Assembly: GCF_000582685.1 (NCBI RefSeq)
Contig: NZ_KK073768.1
Span: 1,686,124-1,750,123 of the forward strand
Direction: 5' to 3'
Length of the DNA stretch: 64,000 nucleotides
Origin: [Scytonema hofmanni] UTEX 2349
Lineage (GTDB): Bacteria > Cyanobacteriota > Cyanobacteriia > Cyanobacteriales > Nostocaceae
The notes under the pieces were generated by a model that had not been told where the DNA came from, did not search any database, and saw only the letters and a list, made by a program, of their open reading frames with translations. Of the stretch, positions 9,146 through 18,543 are shown in pieces (within the stretch, counting starts at the first letter, position 1; every line of letters begins with the position of its first letter). A program made the position numbers and the translations under genes.

Positions 9146-11176
9146 ATGGCTAAAATAGCAGCGATCGCCATTAGACATTGGAAACCCCTAATATTGTGGA
9201 ACATACTAGTATTGGGAGCAACTGCTGCCACCGCTATTTTTTCCCCTCGTGTTTGGATGGCAACAACACAGTTTACAGTTAATGGAACAAACGGCAATTT
9301 GGATGCCAACTTAGGCATTTTGGGTTCCTTGAAAAATGGTACTTCTGATATTTCTGCGACTGGGAACAGTCAATTGAATATGCAGCAAAGCATTCTCAAC
9401 AGCGATACTGTAATGGAAAGGGTTTTGGCAAAAGACCCAGAAAAAGCTAAATTCAAAAGATTAGCGATTTACAAGAAGCTATTCAAAGTTTCATTCACCG
9501 AAACTTCGAGTATCCTTTCTATCAGCATCAACGCTTCTAGTCCCGAATTGGCAAAAGTACGGGCAAATAATCTCACAACTTCCTTTCAACAACGACTTAA
9601 CGAACTGCGTCAAACAAACCGTTCATCTAAAAGACAGTTAAGCACAAAAGAATTAGAAGGTGCGAAAAATAATTTAATTTTGACACAACAAGCTTTAGCC
9701 AGATTTAAGCAGTCTACCGGACTAGTTGATGCTGAAGAACAAACAAAAGCAATTGTTAGTACCATTGATAGTTTAACTAAGGCTCAATTACAGGCACAGT
9801 CTCAAGCTGAATACAGTCAAAATCGGGTTGCTACTTTATCAACTCGTATGCGAATGTCACCAAACCAAGCTATTCGCTCTTTGAGTTTAGGTGAAAATAA
9901 AGATTACCAATTTATTAGAAGCAAACTATCAGAAGTAGAAGCTGATTTAGTCCGGCAACGTACTAAATATACTGACGATCATCCTATTGTTAAACAACTT
10001 TTGCAACAGAAGCAAGCATTATTGAGCCAGACACAAAGCCAAGTTAACCAAACTGCTGGTAATACGTCTATCGATCCCACACTCAATAGTCAAGGAGAAG
10101 GACGTGCCAGTTTAGTCGAACAGTTAATTTTGGCAGAAACAGAAGCTAAGGGTCAGCAACGTCTCGCTCAACAAATACAAAGTCAACTAAACCAGCTCAA
10201 AGCTAATTTAAATTCTATACCCGCTCAACAAGAACGACTAGCTGAACTTCAACGTAGTTTTGAAGTAGCAGAAGGTGTTTATAAAGGTTTAGTTGCCCAA
10301 GTGCAGCAAACTAATATTGATGTCTTTGATGTGTATCCCAATGTGGAAATATTAGATTTAGTTAGAGTTGATAGCAAGCCTGTTTCTCCCAACTTATCGT
10401 TAATGGTCTTGAATGCTTTAGTGGCAGGAATAATTGGCAGCATTGCCCTATTATTACTGCTAGAAAGACGCAACCCGCTGTTGAGTCCTCAAGACTTGGA
10501 ATATATGAAGTTCCCGATAGTTGTCTCTATCCCTCGAATCAAAAATACTGAACTGAAATCAAAACTAGATGATAGAAAGGTCAACTACTTTCAACGTCTT
10601 GCTTCCGCAGTCAGCTTGCAACCTCTAAATAACCGCCATTTATTAATTACCAGTGCAATGGAAGGTGAAGGTAAAACAACTGTTACCTTGGGGTTAGCAA
10701 GGGCATTAGTAGATTTAGGTTTTCGGGTACTAATGGTGGATGGAGATTTTTTCCAGGCAGAACTTACTCACAAATTAGGTTACATTAAAGAGCTTAACAG
10801 TACTCTAACGCCCATTTCCATAGAACCTAATCTAGATTTATTGCCTGCCATCCCACAGCACGGCAAAATTCTGGAGATGATATCCGGGGGACGTTTTCAA
10901 CAAGCGCTGGCAGATGCCAAATCTCATGCTGAATATGATTATGTTTTAGTTGACACTGCCCCTGTTAGTTCCACAACTGCTACAGCATTAATGACAGCCC
11001 AAATTCCCAATGTATTGTTCGTTGTCCGACCAGGTATAAGTCATAGTAGCTTGGTTCGTGATAGCCTCGAACAATTGATCCAACATCAGGCATCAATTTT
11101 AGCTTTAGTAGTTAATGATGTGGAAACTACAGCTAAACCTTACACGCATCGTTTGCATGATGTCCTGATAAATTAA
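9146..11176 (+). CDS. Wzz chain-length/BY-kinase fusion (polysaccharide co-polymerase)
   Basis: Fusion of a Wzz-type co-polymerase with a bacterial tyrosine kinase. Residues about 1-45 include a first membrane helix (WNILVLGATAATAIF); a coiled-coil-rich periplasmic region follows, with a second helix about residues 420-440 (LNALVAGIIGSIALLLLL). The cytoplasmic kinase has Walker A SAMEGEGKTTV (Lys510), Walker A' VLMVDGDF and Walker B YVLVDTAPV. The protein stops shortly after the ATPase domain and has only one Tyr in the last dozen residues, so the usual Tyr cluster is missing. It controls chain length and export with the neighbouring flippase and polymerase. Only one base separates it from the next gene. 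Confidence 0.92.
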   Translation: MAKIAAIAIRHWKPLILWNILVLGATAATAIFSPRVWMATTQFTVNGTNGNLDANLGILGSLKNGTSDISATGNSQLNMQQSILNSDTVMERVLAKDPEKAKFKRLAIYKKLFKVSFTETSSILSISINASSPELAKVRANNLTTSFQQRLNELRQTNRSSKRQLSTKELEGAKNNLILTQQALARFKQSTGLVDAEEQTKAIVSTIDSLTKAQLQAQSQAEYSQNRVATLSTRMRMSPNQAIRSLSLGENKDYQFIRSKLSEVEADLVRQRTKYTDDHPIVKQLLQQKQALLSQTQSQVNQTAGNTSIDPTLNSQGEGRASLVEQLILAETEAKGQQRLAQQIQSQLNQLKANLNSIPAQQERLAELQRSFEVAEGVYKGLVAQVQQTNIDVFDVYPNVEILDLVRVDSKPVSPNLSLMVLNALVAGIIGSIALLLLLERRNPLLSPQDLEYMKFPIVVSIPRIKNTELKSKLDDRKVNYFQRLASAVSLQPLNNRHLLITSAMEGEGKTTVTLGLARALVDLGFRVLMVDGDFFQAELTHKLGYIKELNSTLTPISIEPNLDLLPAIPQHGKILEMISGGRFQQALADAKSHAEYDYVLVDTAPVSSTTATALMTAQIPNVLFVVRPGISHSSLVRDSLEQLIQHQASILALVVNDVETTAKPYTHRLHDVLIN

Positions 11177-11177
11177 C

Positions 11178-12521
11178 ATGCGACGAAGAGACGTTTTGAT
11201 GGGAGTATCAAGTGCCGCAGGAGTATCAGTATGGCATACAATCTCCCAGCTACACCAAGATCCAAAATCAGTCCGAGTCAGTGTGGATTGGCAAAGATCA
11301 ATAGCTAAATCCACAGTTAATATTTTTGGTTCTAATGATTATGAAATTACCACACCTGAACGTGCGCGAGACTCTGCATACCAAAAATTATTATCTGCGT
11401 TAAACATCAAATTAATTCGCATCCATCATGGTGAATTGAGCGATCGCTGGTCAAATGCAGCAACTAAAACCTGGGATATAAAGAAAATTAAAGCAGGTTT
11501 CGATGCATCTTATCCCCAAAAACCCACCATTATTCAAAATATCCCAGGTTGGGCTAAGTGGATGCAAAAAACTCCAGATGGTCTGCTACACCCTAAAGAA
11601 TATGACAACTATGCAGCTTTTTGTGCAGAGTTAGTGGTAATTCTTAATCAACGTCTATCTCGCAAAATAGTGTATTGGGAACCATTTAACGAGCAAGATG
11701 TGCGCTATCACAAAGCCGGAAAGCTTGACGAACTATGGGTTATCTACAACAAAGTTGCTCAAGCAATGAAAGCCAAAGACTCCAAAATTAAAATTGGTGG
11801 TCCCGTTCTCACTTGGGATGAATCAAGCCGACTCGCATCATTTTTGGAAAGTTGCGCTTCTAATGTAGACTTTATCTCCTGGCATCGTTATGCCACCGGT
11901 GATGCTAACGAGTCTACCGATAAAATCATGGCTTATACGCCTAATTACGGTCAACAAGTGCGAGAATTCCGGGCAATTACCAAAAAATACATTCCCCAGC
12001 GTCATATACCCTTATTACTAGGGGAATACAACATCAACTACTCTTGGGAATCTGGTGAGAAGCGTCAAAATACTCACATTGGGGCAGTTTGGTTTGCTTC
12101 GGTACTTAAACATCTAGCAGAAGCGGGTATAGATATGGCAACCTCCTGGCATTTGAAGGACGGAATTTATGGGATGATTGACTCCGAAAATCGTTTGCGA
12201 CCCGCCGCTACTGTATTTGCCTGGGGAGTAAAGTATTTAACAGGTACAGTCATGCAAACAAAAAGCGATCGCTCTAGTGTAGAAGCAATGGCAGTCAGAA
12301 ATGCTGATGGAGGACGTTCTTTATTGTTAATCAATAAATCAGCTAAACCTGCCGAAGTTAGTTTAACAGGGATGTCAGGCATCAAACTCCCGAATATTTT
12401 GCCTATTTTTTACCTAAATGCAGATGGTATACAAAATACTAACATTACTCAAAAATTGTTGTTAGGAAAAGCTTTTAATTTAGGAGCTTACTCTTTGGCT
12501 TTAGTTCGTTTATCTGGCTAA
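11178..12521 (+). CDS. Tat-exported GH39-like glycoside hydrolase
   Basis: The N-terminus MRRRDVLMGVSSAAGVSV is a twin-arginine-type export signal. The rest resembles clan GH-A TIM barrels, closest to family 39 (beta-xylosidase-like): the acid/base Glu is in YWEPFNEQDV and the probable nucleophile Glu in LLLGEYNINYSWE, with FISWHRYATGD between them. A small beta-rich C-terminal region (SLLLINKSAKPAEVSL) is usual in the family. Its start lies one base after the BY-kinase stop, so the two are almost certainly co-transcribed. Such enzymes in export operons are thought to trim or release the polymer; the substrate here is unknown. Confidence 0.8.
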   Translation: MRRRDVLMGVSSAAGVSVWHTISQLHQDPKSVRVSVDWQRSIAKSTVNIFGSNDYEITTPERARDSAYQKLLSALNIKLIRIHHGELSDRWSNAATKTWDIKKIKAGFDASYPQKPTIIQNIPGWAKWMQKTPDGLLHPKEYDNYAAFCAELVVILNQRLSRKIVYWEPFNEQDVRYHKAGKLDELWVIYNKVAQAMKAKDSKIKIGGPVLTWDESSRLASFLESCASNVDFISWHRYATGDANESTDKIMAYTPNYGQQVREFRAITKKYIPQRHIPLLLGEYNINYSWESGEKRQNTHIGAVWFASVLKHLAEAGIDMATSWHLKDGIYGMIDSENRLRPAATVFAWGVKYLTGTVMQTKSDRSSVEAMAVRNADGGRSLLLINKSAKPAEVSLTGMSGIKLPNILPIFYLNADGIQNTNITQKLLLGKAFNLGAYSLALVRLSG

Positions 12522-12534
12522 TTTATAAGGTAGT

Positions 12535-12580
12535 AAGGGCTTCAGCCCTTAAAAACGAAGATATGAGCGGTAAACCGCTC
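12535..12580. repeat. Paired short hairpins (terminator-like)
   Basis: Two small palindromes follow the glycosidase gene: AAGGGC-ttca-GCCCTT (12535-12550) and GAGCGG-taaa-CCGCTC (12565-12580). The second recurs as its reverse complement at 32196-32211. They lie between convergent genes and may terminate both transcripts, though neither is followed by a long T-run. Confidence 0.6.
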
Positions 12581-12625
12581 ACTACGACGAATCAAGAAAT
12601 TATTTTACGGTATTTCTAAGAATTT

Positions 12626-13171
12626 TTAAGAACACCCTTCTACAAATTCCACTTCCGGCAGTTTACCCGATCGCAACTGAATCACACGCTTGCCATCAGT
12701 CTCAAATATTAGCCGATAGTTACCATAAGTGCGGTCTTTCGGTATCAAAGTCAGATAATGTCCACCTTGCACGTATTTATGAGGTGTGACTGTAATTTGT
12801 TCTGGGTAGAGAGATTTAATCTGCGCTTCTGTATCACCAATACGGGCACCGCTAAAAGTAGCAACGCGGCTGTTCTTATACACATCCACCCTAGAAATGC
12901 GACCTCCTGTCACCATAAAACCAATATTTTGCGGTTCCCCTTGCGGCTTCACATAGTAACAACTATTATTAGGTGCATCACCAACTAATTTTATACCCGC
13001 AGTTCTGGTTGCTTCTTTTACAGTCATTCCCACTCGCACTGTTCCGATACCGTTGAGAGTTACTTTCGATTGGTTTGTTAACTTCGCTTGCGCTAAAACA
13101 GTCCCGACTGTCAAAGAAGAAAATGCAACTGTTGCCGTAATTAAAGTTAATAATTTATGTTTGCTATTCAT
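12626..13171 (-). CDS. Secreted hypothetical protein
   Basis: 181 residues starting with a clear Sec signal peptide (MNSKHKLL, hydrophobic core, AxA-type site near VLAQA). The mature part has GIGTVRVGMTVKEATRTAG and, later, SGARIGDTEAQIKSLYP, two segments reminiscent of the duplicated small fold found in SmpA/OmlA and beta-lactamase-inhibitor-like proteins. Two Cys (NNSCYYV and the C-terminal EGCS) could form a disulphide. It is convergent with the glycosidase gene. I do not recognise a specific function; the fold suggestion is tentative. Confidence 0.72.
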   Translation of the reverse strand: MNSKHKLLTLITATVAFSSLTVGTVLAQAKLTNQSKVTLNGIGTVRVGMTVKEATRTAGIKLVGDAPNNSCYYVKPQGEPQNIGFMVTGGRISRVDVYKNSRVATFSGARIGDTEAQIKSLYPEQITVTPHKYVQGGHYLTLIPKDRTYGNYRLIFETDGKRVIQLRSGKLPEVEFVEGCS

Positions 13172-13597
13172 TTTATATAGATAAAAATGGGTATGGTTTT
13201 ATCTACTCTTCCCATCTTCATTATTTCGGATTTTCACTCTGTTTATTTGCGAAACTCAGCTACAGCAGCCTATCGCTAAACATCGAATACACGTAGAGAC
13301 GTAGCAGTGCTACGTCTCTACAAGGTTTTGGGTTTTATATATGTACTTCCTAAAGCTGAAATCTGCTGTATCACTTCAATTCAGCCTGTTTTATTTCTCA
13401 CGAATGGTTTTAGTATTCCCAAAGCAAGTAAGAAAGGGTAAGGAGACTAATTGAGAATAGGGCAAGATATTTAGTATATACGGACTTTTAATTTAATATA
13501 TTTTCGTGGTCAGGCGGATGTTTAGCCCAGGTGTGTTTTTGCCACGAATCTTGGGAAAAATAATTATGGTGGGCAACATAGTCATAAGGAAAAAATA
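13172..13597. other. Spacer with dispersed palindrome
   Basis: No gene seen. A near-perfect 29-bp palindrome of the GTAGAGACG...CGTCTCTAC family occupies 13293-13321, followed by CAAGGTTTTGG as in the copy at 18323. AAGGA at about 13588 is the ribosome binding site of the next gene. Confidence 0.6.
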
Positions 13598-14719
13598 ATG
13601 TCTATTATTAATGCTTGGAATCAATTAACTACCGATATTCAGTTTTGCTCCTGCAAAACTGAATACCTGCAAGCTATAAAAATGTGGGTATTTTCCCTGA
13701 AGGATTTCACAGTCATAACTAGCAAACAAGGTAACGTACAAGCTCTAATTGGTAAATCTTGCGAATTAGCTATTCGTGAACAAGAAGATGTTCTTTCAAA
13801 CTTACCATTTTTGGTAAGCCATAAAATAGAGATTTTTACTCCATTTATTGTGGTAGAGGAAGAAGTAAAAAAATTAGTTCCTGAAGAAGCTTTTTGGAAT
13901 ATGAGTGGAGAAGATTATCCTTGGAACGTAACAGTTAACTTAAACATGAGAATGTGTCATGAAATTATTCTGCAATGTTTTGGAGAACAAGGGTTGCTAC
14001 GATACTATCAACGTAAAGGGCAATTAGACAAAAATGGCACTCCTACAGAAGCTGTACAAAAATTAAAAGCAACAACAAATCCAGCATCTATTTGGCGACT
14101 CATCTGTCAAATTTTACCTGGACACGATGACTTACAGATTCACTTGCTGGTGCAGATTAGTTCTGAAAATATTGGCAATGGAGTTTTTAAACAAATTTAT
14201 CTTTCACAAGAAGCTAAAGCTATAGGTGTGCAACCAAAACTAGCTTACCATTACACCTTGAAGTTTGAAGATGTTATCAACTTTAACATAGTTAATTCTT
14301 CTTCCGAAGCTTATATTGCAAAAATTGGTATGCCAAGGTCTTTAGTTAACTATACTAAACCAATTACTGAGGAAATTGTTCTATATAATTCTCCTGATGA
14401 AGTTCCTTTAAACAACAAAAATGCCGAAAATAAAATTCGCGTTTTGTTCAAGGAGTATGTCAAAGAACAAGATTACCAAACAAAAGAAGAATATCAAACA
14501 GCTAAAATTACCTTTTTATCAACAATAAAAGAGGGTACAAAGCTTTATAAATGGTTAAAAGCCAACAGTGAGGAAAAAGCTTTGAAATTCCTGGAAAACA
14601 TTAACCCTCGCACAGAAACTTTGAGAAATTATAGCGTTGGTTTAAACAAAGCTAAAGCAGCAATTAATAGCAAAATTGAAATTTTTGAAGAAGATGAGGA
14701 AGAATTTACAATAATTTAA
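13598..14719 (+). CDS. Hypothetical protein, no recognised domain
   Basis: 373 residues preceded by a reasonable ribosome binding site (AAGGAAAAAATA then ATG). No signal peptide and no membrane helix. The N-terminal half contains three Cys among the first 60 residues, including FCSCKTEYL; the C-terminus is rich in Lys and Glu and ends in an acidic EEDEEEF tail. Base composition is AT-rich like the sugar operon. The frame is long, uses normal codons and has no repeat content, so I treat it as real. I cannot assign a family. It stands alone, convergent with the GH57 gene. Confidence 0.7.
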   Translation: MSIINAWNQLTTDIQFCSCKTEYLQAIKMWVFSLKDFTVITSKQGNVQALIGKSCELAIREQEDVLSNLPFLVSHKIEIFTPFIVVEEEVKKLVPEEAFWNMSGEDYPWNVTVNLNMRMCHEIILQCFGEQGLLRYYQRKGQLDKNGTPTEAVQKLKATTNPASIWRLICQILPGHDDLQIHLLVQISSENIGNGVFKQIYLSQEAKAIGVQPKLAYHYTLKFEDVINFNIVNSSSEAYIAKIGMPRSLVNYTKPITEEIVLYNSPDEVPLNNKNAENKIRVLFKEYVKEQDYQTKEEYQTAKITFLSTIKEGTKLYKWLKANSEEKALKFLENINPRTETLRNYSVGLNKAKAAINSKIEIFEEDEEEFTII

Positions 14720-14724
14720 TAAAA

Positions 14725-14745
14725 GGTGGGCATTGATTGCCCACC
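14725..14745. terminator. Bidirectional terminator hairpin
   Basis: GGTGGGCA-ttgat-TGCCCACC sits between convergent genes six bases after one stop codon and 37 bases before the other. A run of A upstream gives a U-run for the leftward transcript. This is a good candidate intrinsic terminator for the leftward gene and a possible one for the rightward gene. Confidence 0.7.
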
Positions 14746-14781
14746 CTACGAGTGCGTCTTTGCTACGAATGCGTGAGACTA

Positions 14782-16371
14782 CTATAACGGACGATAAACG
14801 CGATAGTTAATTTCAGGGAAGATGTTGTCCATCAGCTCGACTTTTTCTAACCAACCGCTGTCAACTTTGCCGATTTTGATTTCTTCATACAACTTATTAA
14901 AGCGCATGAGGTGCGATCGCGTCCTTCTCACTGCATAAGGTACCATCGTTCCCGTCCGCATAATAAATGCCCAATCTGAAGATTGCGCTAACAGCAATTC
15001 CCGTGCTGCTTGGTTGAGTGCTTTCCACTGTAACTCATCAGCCGGTTCCATTCGTCCTAACTCAATCATCCGCTCAGTTGCTTTGTGCAAATGTGGGTAA
15101 ATCCACGCATTCGTTTCGTTCAACCAATACTCGTGAAATCCTTTATAACCCCAACTTGATTGCGAAGGACGACAAACTTGTTGATTCGGTTCTGCCTTCA
15201 AATAATCTGCCAAATGCGTCATTGCATAAGTTTTTTGGTCATACCATGACTTGCGGAAGAGATAATCAATGAACCAAGGTCCCTCATACCACCAATGACC
15301 AAACAACTCGGCATCGTAAGGAGAAACAATAATCGGTGGACGCTGCATTAAATTATGAAGATGTTCAGCTTGCCGTTCGCGATTATACATGAAATTTGCA
15401 GCGTGTTCTGCTGCTTTTTCCTTCGCCCAGTATGGATCGTAAAGCGCCTTATCAGACAATCCTAAACCACGTCCGGTAATCTTATGATACTTAATCCCCG
15501 TATTTTTACGCTGACCATTAGGCATGATGTAAGGCTTAATATACTCATATTCAGCTTCCCAGCCCAAATCTTTGTAAAATTCGCGGTATTCAGCCGCACC
15601 AGGATAGCCGACCTCAGATGACCATACCTGCTGCGAAGATTCATGATCGCGTCCAAAGACAGCAACACCAGTTTCGGTAAAAATCGGCGCATAGCTACCA
15701 AAGCGGGGACGCGGACGAGCGTAAAGAATCCCATGTCCATCGGTGAGGAAGTAGCGCAAACCGGCATCAGCCAGCATCCGTTCCAAACCTTCATAATAGG
15801 CGCATTCCGGCAACCAAATGCCTCTGGGTCGGCGTCCAAAAGTTTGCTCGTAATGTTCGCAAGCTACCTGAATTTGCGCCCACACAGCCTCCGGATACAT
15901 TTTCATTAACGGCAAATAGCCGTGAGTCGCGCCGCATGTTATAATTTCTAGGTTGTTAGAGTCTTGGAACTGCTTAAAAGCTGTTACCAAATCGCCTTTG
16001 TAGCGTTCCCATAGCTGACGCGCTTCGTTGAATTCGGTAGCGTAATGTTCGGCTAAATAGCGCATATGCCCGTTGTTGGCATTATGCTCTGCTTCAAGTT
16101 CTATGAGTTCTTCTAGTTGAGTTAAGTGTGCGTCATAGCGTTCTTGCAGCAGTGGATCGCGTAGCATGGACACCAAAGGGGGTGTCATGCTCATGGTGAT
16201 TTTAAAGTCGATGCCGTCTCGCTTTAATCCTTCAAATACTTTCAGTAAAGGGATGTATGTTTCCGTAATGGCTTCATAAAGCCATTCTTCCTCCAGCACA
16301 TAGTCACTTTCAGGGTGACGAACGAAGGGCAGGTGTGCATGAAGTACAAGCGCAACGTAGCCGATAGCCAT
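14782..16371 (-). CDS. GH57 (DUF1957-type) 1,4-alpha-glucan branching enzyme
   Basis: 529-residue cytoplasmic enzyme of glycoside hydrolase family 57. Visible family regions are YVALVLHAHLPFVRHPE at the N-terminus, the nucleophile motif GIWLPECAYYEGLE, the general-acid region VSPYDAELFGHWWYEGP, and the C-terminal helical domain with SSDWAFIMRTGTMVPYA that is typical of GH57 branching enzymes. The reaction makes alpha-1,6 branches in glycogen-like glucan. It complements the two GH13 enzymes elsewhere in the window. The start follows a GGA-containing leader and agrees with the family N-terminus. Confidence 0.92.
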   Translation of the reverse strand: MAIGYVALVLHAHLPFVRHPESDYVLEEEWLYEAITETYIPLLKVFEGLKRDGIDFKITMSMTPPLVSMLRDPLLQERYDAHLTQLEELIELEAEHNANNGHMRYLAEHYATEFNEARQLWERYKGDLVTAFKQFQDSNNLEIITCGATHGYLPLMKMYPEAVWAQIQVACEHYEQTFGRRPRGIWLPECAYYEGLERMLADAGLRYFLTDGHGILYARPRPRFGSYAPIFTETGVAVFGRDHESSQQVWSSEVGYPGAAEYREFYKDLGWEAEYEYIKPYIMPNGQRKNTGIKYHKITGRGLGLSDKALYDPYWAKEKAAEHAANFMYNRERQAEHLHNLMQRPPIIVSPYDAELFGHWWYEGPWFIDYLFRKSWYDQKTYAMTHLADYLKAEPNQQVCRPSQSSWGYKGFHEYWLNETNAWIYPHLHKATERMIELGRMEPADELQWKALNQAARELLLAQSSDWAFIMRTGTMVPYAVRRTRSHLMRFNKLYEEIKIGKVDSGWLEKVELMDNIFPEINYRVYRPL

Positions 16372-16477
16372 AGTAATTCCAGGTGGTACGTGTAAGTTAA
16401 AGGTAGAGATTAGGCAGAATTTAACAATATTTTAAGACTTTATCAGCAGCGTAGCAGTGTTTGGTATTTGTTTTTAA

Positions 16478-17254
16478 TTGATGCTACTTCAGAGGCGAAA
16501 ATGTTCGTCTATCTTAATTAAAGGCACTCCCTCACAAAAAAGGAAATTTCTTCCAGTGAAACAGCAACTCGCTTTTGTGTTATCTATTTTGACCAGTACT
16601 ATTTTGGCAGCCTCTCTCTCGCAAGCGGCTCCTTTGCCTACTGAAGTTAAGCAACCCGTTTTAGAACAACCTACAAAAAAGACGACAGCACTGACACTGG
16701 AGGACTTGCCAGCAGGCTTTCAAGAACTTCCACCTAGTATGAAGGCGGAAATTGTTGCTAAATTAGAACCTTTTAAGCAGTTGCTGCTCAAAGAGAATGT
16801 ACCACCAGATAACTTCTTTGCCTTTGTAGAACCGCAAAAGATGGAAGTTGTTATCGGCTTTACAGGTATGCTACCAAATCAGGCTCAACAAGGTCAATTC
16901 GATGCTGCTCTGGAAAAAGCGCGGCAACCAGAGTTTGAGCAACAGATAAGAAAATTGGCGCAGAAATTACCATCAAGTCAAGAAGTGAAGGTGTTAAAGT
17001 ACAAGTCGCTTCCGGACTTGAATAATTTAGCACAGTCATCTACGGGTTTTTCCTTAGATGCGTCAATCCAAGAAATGCCTGTAAATTTTGATGTTGTTAG
17101 CTTTCGGCGTAGTAGTGTTGGTGTTATGACAGCGGTTGTATATTTGACTGGGAATAAACCTTCGGTGTCTCTGAAGGATGTGGCTACCAAGTTAGATGGA
17201 CGTGTCTTGCAAGCTTCACCTTCCTCGACTAAGGAACCGACTGTATCTCAATAG
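16478..17254 (+). CDS. Exported hypothetical protein
   Basis: 258 residues, divergent from the GH57 gene. After about 27 basic residues comes a hydrophobic stretch LAFVLSILTSTILAASL ending in SQAAP, a Sec signal with an unusually long n-region; the real start may be the internal Met or Val near residue 27. The mature part (EDLPAGFQELPPSMKAEIV) has no domain I recognise. The phrase LEDLPAGF is shared by several secreted cyanobacterial proteins of unknown role. Confidence 0.68.
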   Translation: MMLLQRRKCSSILIKGTPSQKRKFLPVKQQLAFVLSILTSTILAASLSQAAPLPTEVKQPVLEQPTKKTTALTLEDLPAGFQELPPSMKAEIVAKLEPFKQLLLKENVPPDNFFAFVEPQKMEVVIGFTGMLPNQAQQGQFDAALEKARQPEFEQQIRKLAQKLPSSQEVKVLKYKSLPDLNNLAQSSTGFSLDASIQEMPVNFDVVSFRRSSVGVMTAVVYLTGNKPSVSLKDVATKLDGRVLQASPSSTKEPTVSQ

Positions 17255-17367
17255 GATAATGTAATCGGGAGCGATCGCACTACTTGCTAAGTATACAGTT
17301 CCTAGAAGTTTATCTACAAATGCGATCGCTCTTGCTTTATAAAACAGTACGTAGAATAACTCACAAT

Positions 17368-17396
17368 GTAAAGACGTTCCGCCGGAACGTCTCTAC
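17368..17396. repeat. Dispersed 29-bp palindrome copy
   Basis: GTAAAGACGTTCC-gcc-GGAACGTCTCTAC between convergent genes. Same family as the copies at 13293, 18323, 36416, 36463, 40752, 44951, 46899, 51129 and 52386. It may act as a bidirectional terminator here. Confidence 0.85.
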
Positions 17397-17421
17397 GAGG
17401 GTAGGTAGGTTTATTTGGATT

Positions 17422-17841
17422 TCAATCAACCCAATTTACAACCCGCAAACCAGGAATTTGTTTAAAATGTCTGATATTTCTTGTTACTAATGTAGCTCTA
17501 TTTGCTAAGGAAATACTCGCAATTAACAAATCAGCTCGCCCAATTTTGCGTAGCTTTGAAACTATACGTAAACGCTCAAATTCATCTGCTGCGCTTTGAC
17601 TGACAGGAACAATTAAAAGTTCTCCTAATAATTCTTCTGTGCGAAATAAAAGCTCTTGTGCCCTTAATAAACTTTCCCCGGTTTCTGCTTTGAGAAGGTA
17701 GTCGATCCGTCCGCGTAGCATTTCTGCTTTTGTAATTATGGTAATTCCTACCTCTGAATTTTCTAAAGCTTTTAATCTGGCAATAACATTTGCATTTCCT
17801 GCATAGAGATAGGTTAGAGTATCAGTATCAAGCAAATACAT
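17422..17841 (-). CDS. VapC-family PIN-domain toxin
   Basis: 139-residue PIN ribonuclease. Acidic active-site residues are in place: Asp in MYLLDTDTLTYL, Glu in ITIITKAEMLRGRID, Asp in GRADLLIASISLANRA and the last acidic region in the ATLVTRNIRHFKQIPGL strand. VapC toxins cleave specific RNAs with Mg2+ and are silenced by the cognate antitoxin. The gene lies 11 bases after the helix-turn-helix gene that precedes it, the usual antitoxin-toxin order. The active site looks intact. Confidence 0.92.
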   Translation of the reverse strand: MYLLDTDTLTYLYAGNANVIARLKALENSEVGITIITKAEMLRGRIDYLLKAETGESLLRAQELLFRTEELLGELLIVPVSQSAADEFERLRIVSKLRKIGRADLLIASISLANRATLVTRNIRHFKQIPGLRVVNWVD

Positions 17842-17852
17842 CAGTATTCCAA

Positions 17853-18140
17853 TTATTCATCAACTTCAGAACGTCCTCTCGCTTGATAAATTGTTGTTCT
17901 CAATTCCGTAAGCAAAGTATCATCAGCAAAAGCTCCTGCCTGTTTAATTAGGGCAGAACGACTATTTTGAGAGCGCAACCAGTCATCAATTGCTACCTTC
18001 AAAAATCTCCATTCATTTTCGATTTTACGACCTGGAAGCTTTCCTTGTAAGGCTTGACGCTGTAAGGTTTCCATCGGCAAACGTAAATATTCTGAGACTT
18101 CTTCAAGGGTGAGAACTTCTGGTAATGTAACTCGCTCCAT
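17853..18140 (-). CDS. Excisionase-type HTH antitoxin
   Basis: 95 residues. Residues about 8-55 form a MerR/excisionase-like winged helix (LTLEEVSEYLRLPMETLQ, then GKLPGRKIENEWRF and WLR), which binds DNA; the C-terminal 40 residues would wrap the toxin. It is immediately upstream of the PIN toxin on the same strand and probably represses the shared promoter as antitoxin. The pairing is inferred from order and spacing. Confidence 0.85.
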   Translation of the reverse strand: MERVTLPEVLTLEEVSEYLRLPMETLQRQALQGKLPGRKIENEWRFLKVAIDDWLRSQNSRSALIKQAGAFADDTLLTELRTTIYQARGRSEVDE

Positions 18141-18269
18141 AACCTGACTCGCAGTATGCCCTAAATATACCGAATCTTAGCATAAATAAGGGATTTGGCG
18201 TTTTCTGATTACCAATTTAAACCTGATAATGCCATCATAGCGGCTCTCCTACAATTACAATAGGCGATC

Positions 18270-18403
18270 GCCTACCTGACAATACGGTTCGGTTAAGGAT
18301 TTTTGGTGGTGATTTAGCGTATGTAGAGACGCAAGGGTATCGCGTCTCTACAAGGTTTTTGGTTTATCGAATTTTCTTAACCGAACCCTATTGGGCTACC
18401 TGA
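18270..18403. mobile_element. MITE with 18-bp TIR and 10-bp target duplication, copy 1
   Basis: Element body 18280-18393. Left end CAATACGGTTCGGTTAAG; right end CTTAACCGAACCCTATTG (one mismatch as inverted repeat). Flanking 10-mers are GCCTACCTGA (18270-18279) and GGCTACCTGA (18394-18403), 9 of 10 identical. Inside sits a copy of the dispersed GTAGAGACGC...GCGTCTCTAC palindrome (18323-18351). No coding frame, so it is non-autonomous. A second copy with perfect ends is at 50984-51128. Confidence 0.85.
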
Positions 18404-18543
18404 TATCGTTACCATGCGGAGGATATTAAAAGTTGCATACCCTGGAAAACTCTAAAAGTATATTAAATTGTCAGTAACATAAGTCAGTATAATCATTGAT
18501 GAAAACTTAAAGTAAAACTCAACAGATAGGGGAAATTCTTCCT

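Noticed and set aside
13598..17254. A novel defence or secretion operon around the unknown genes
   Set aside because: The unknown genes are single, in opposing orientations and separated by terminators, so there is no operon to support a system.
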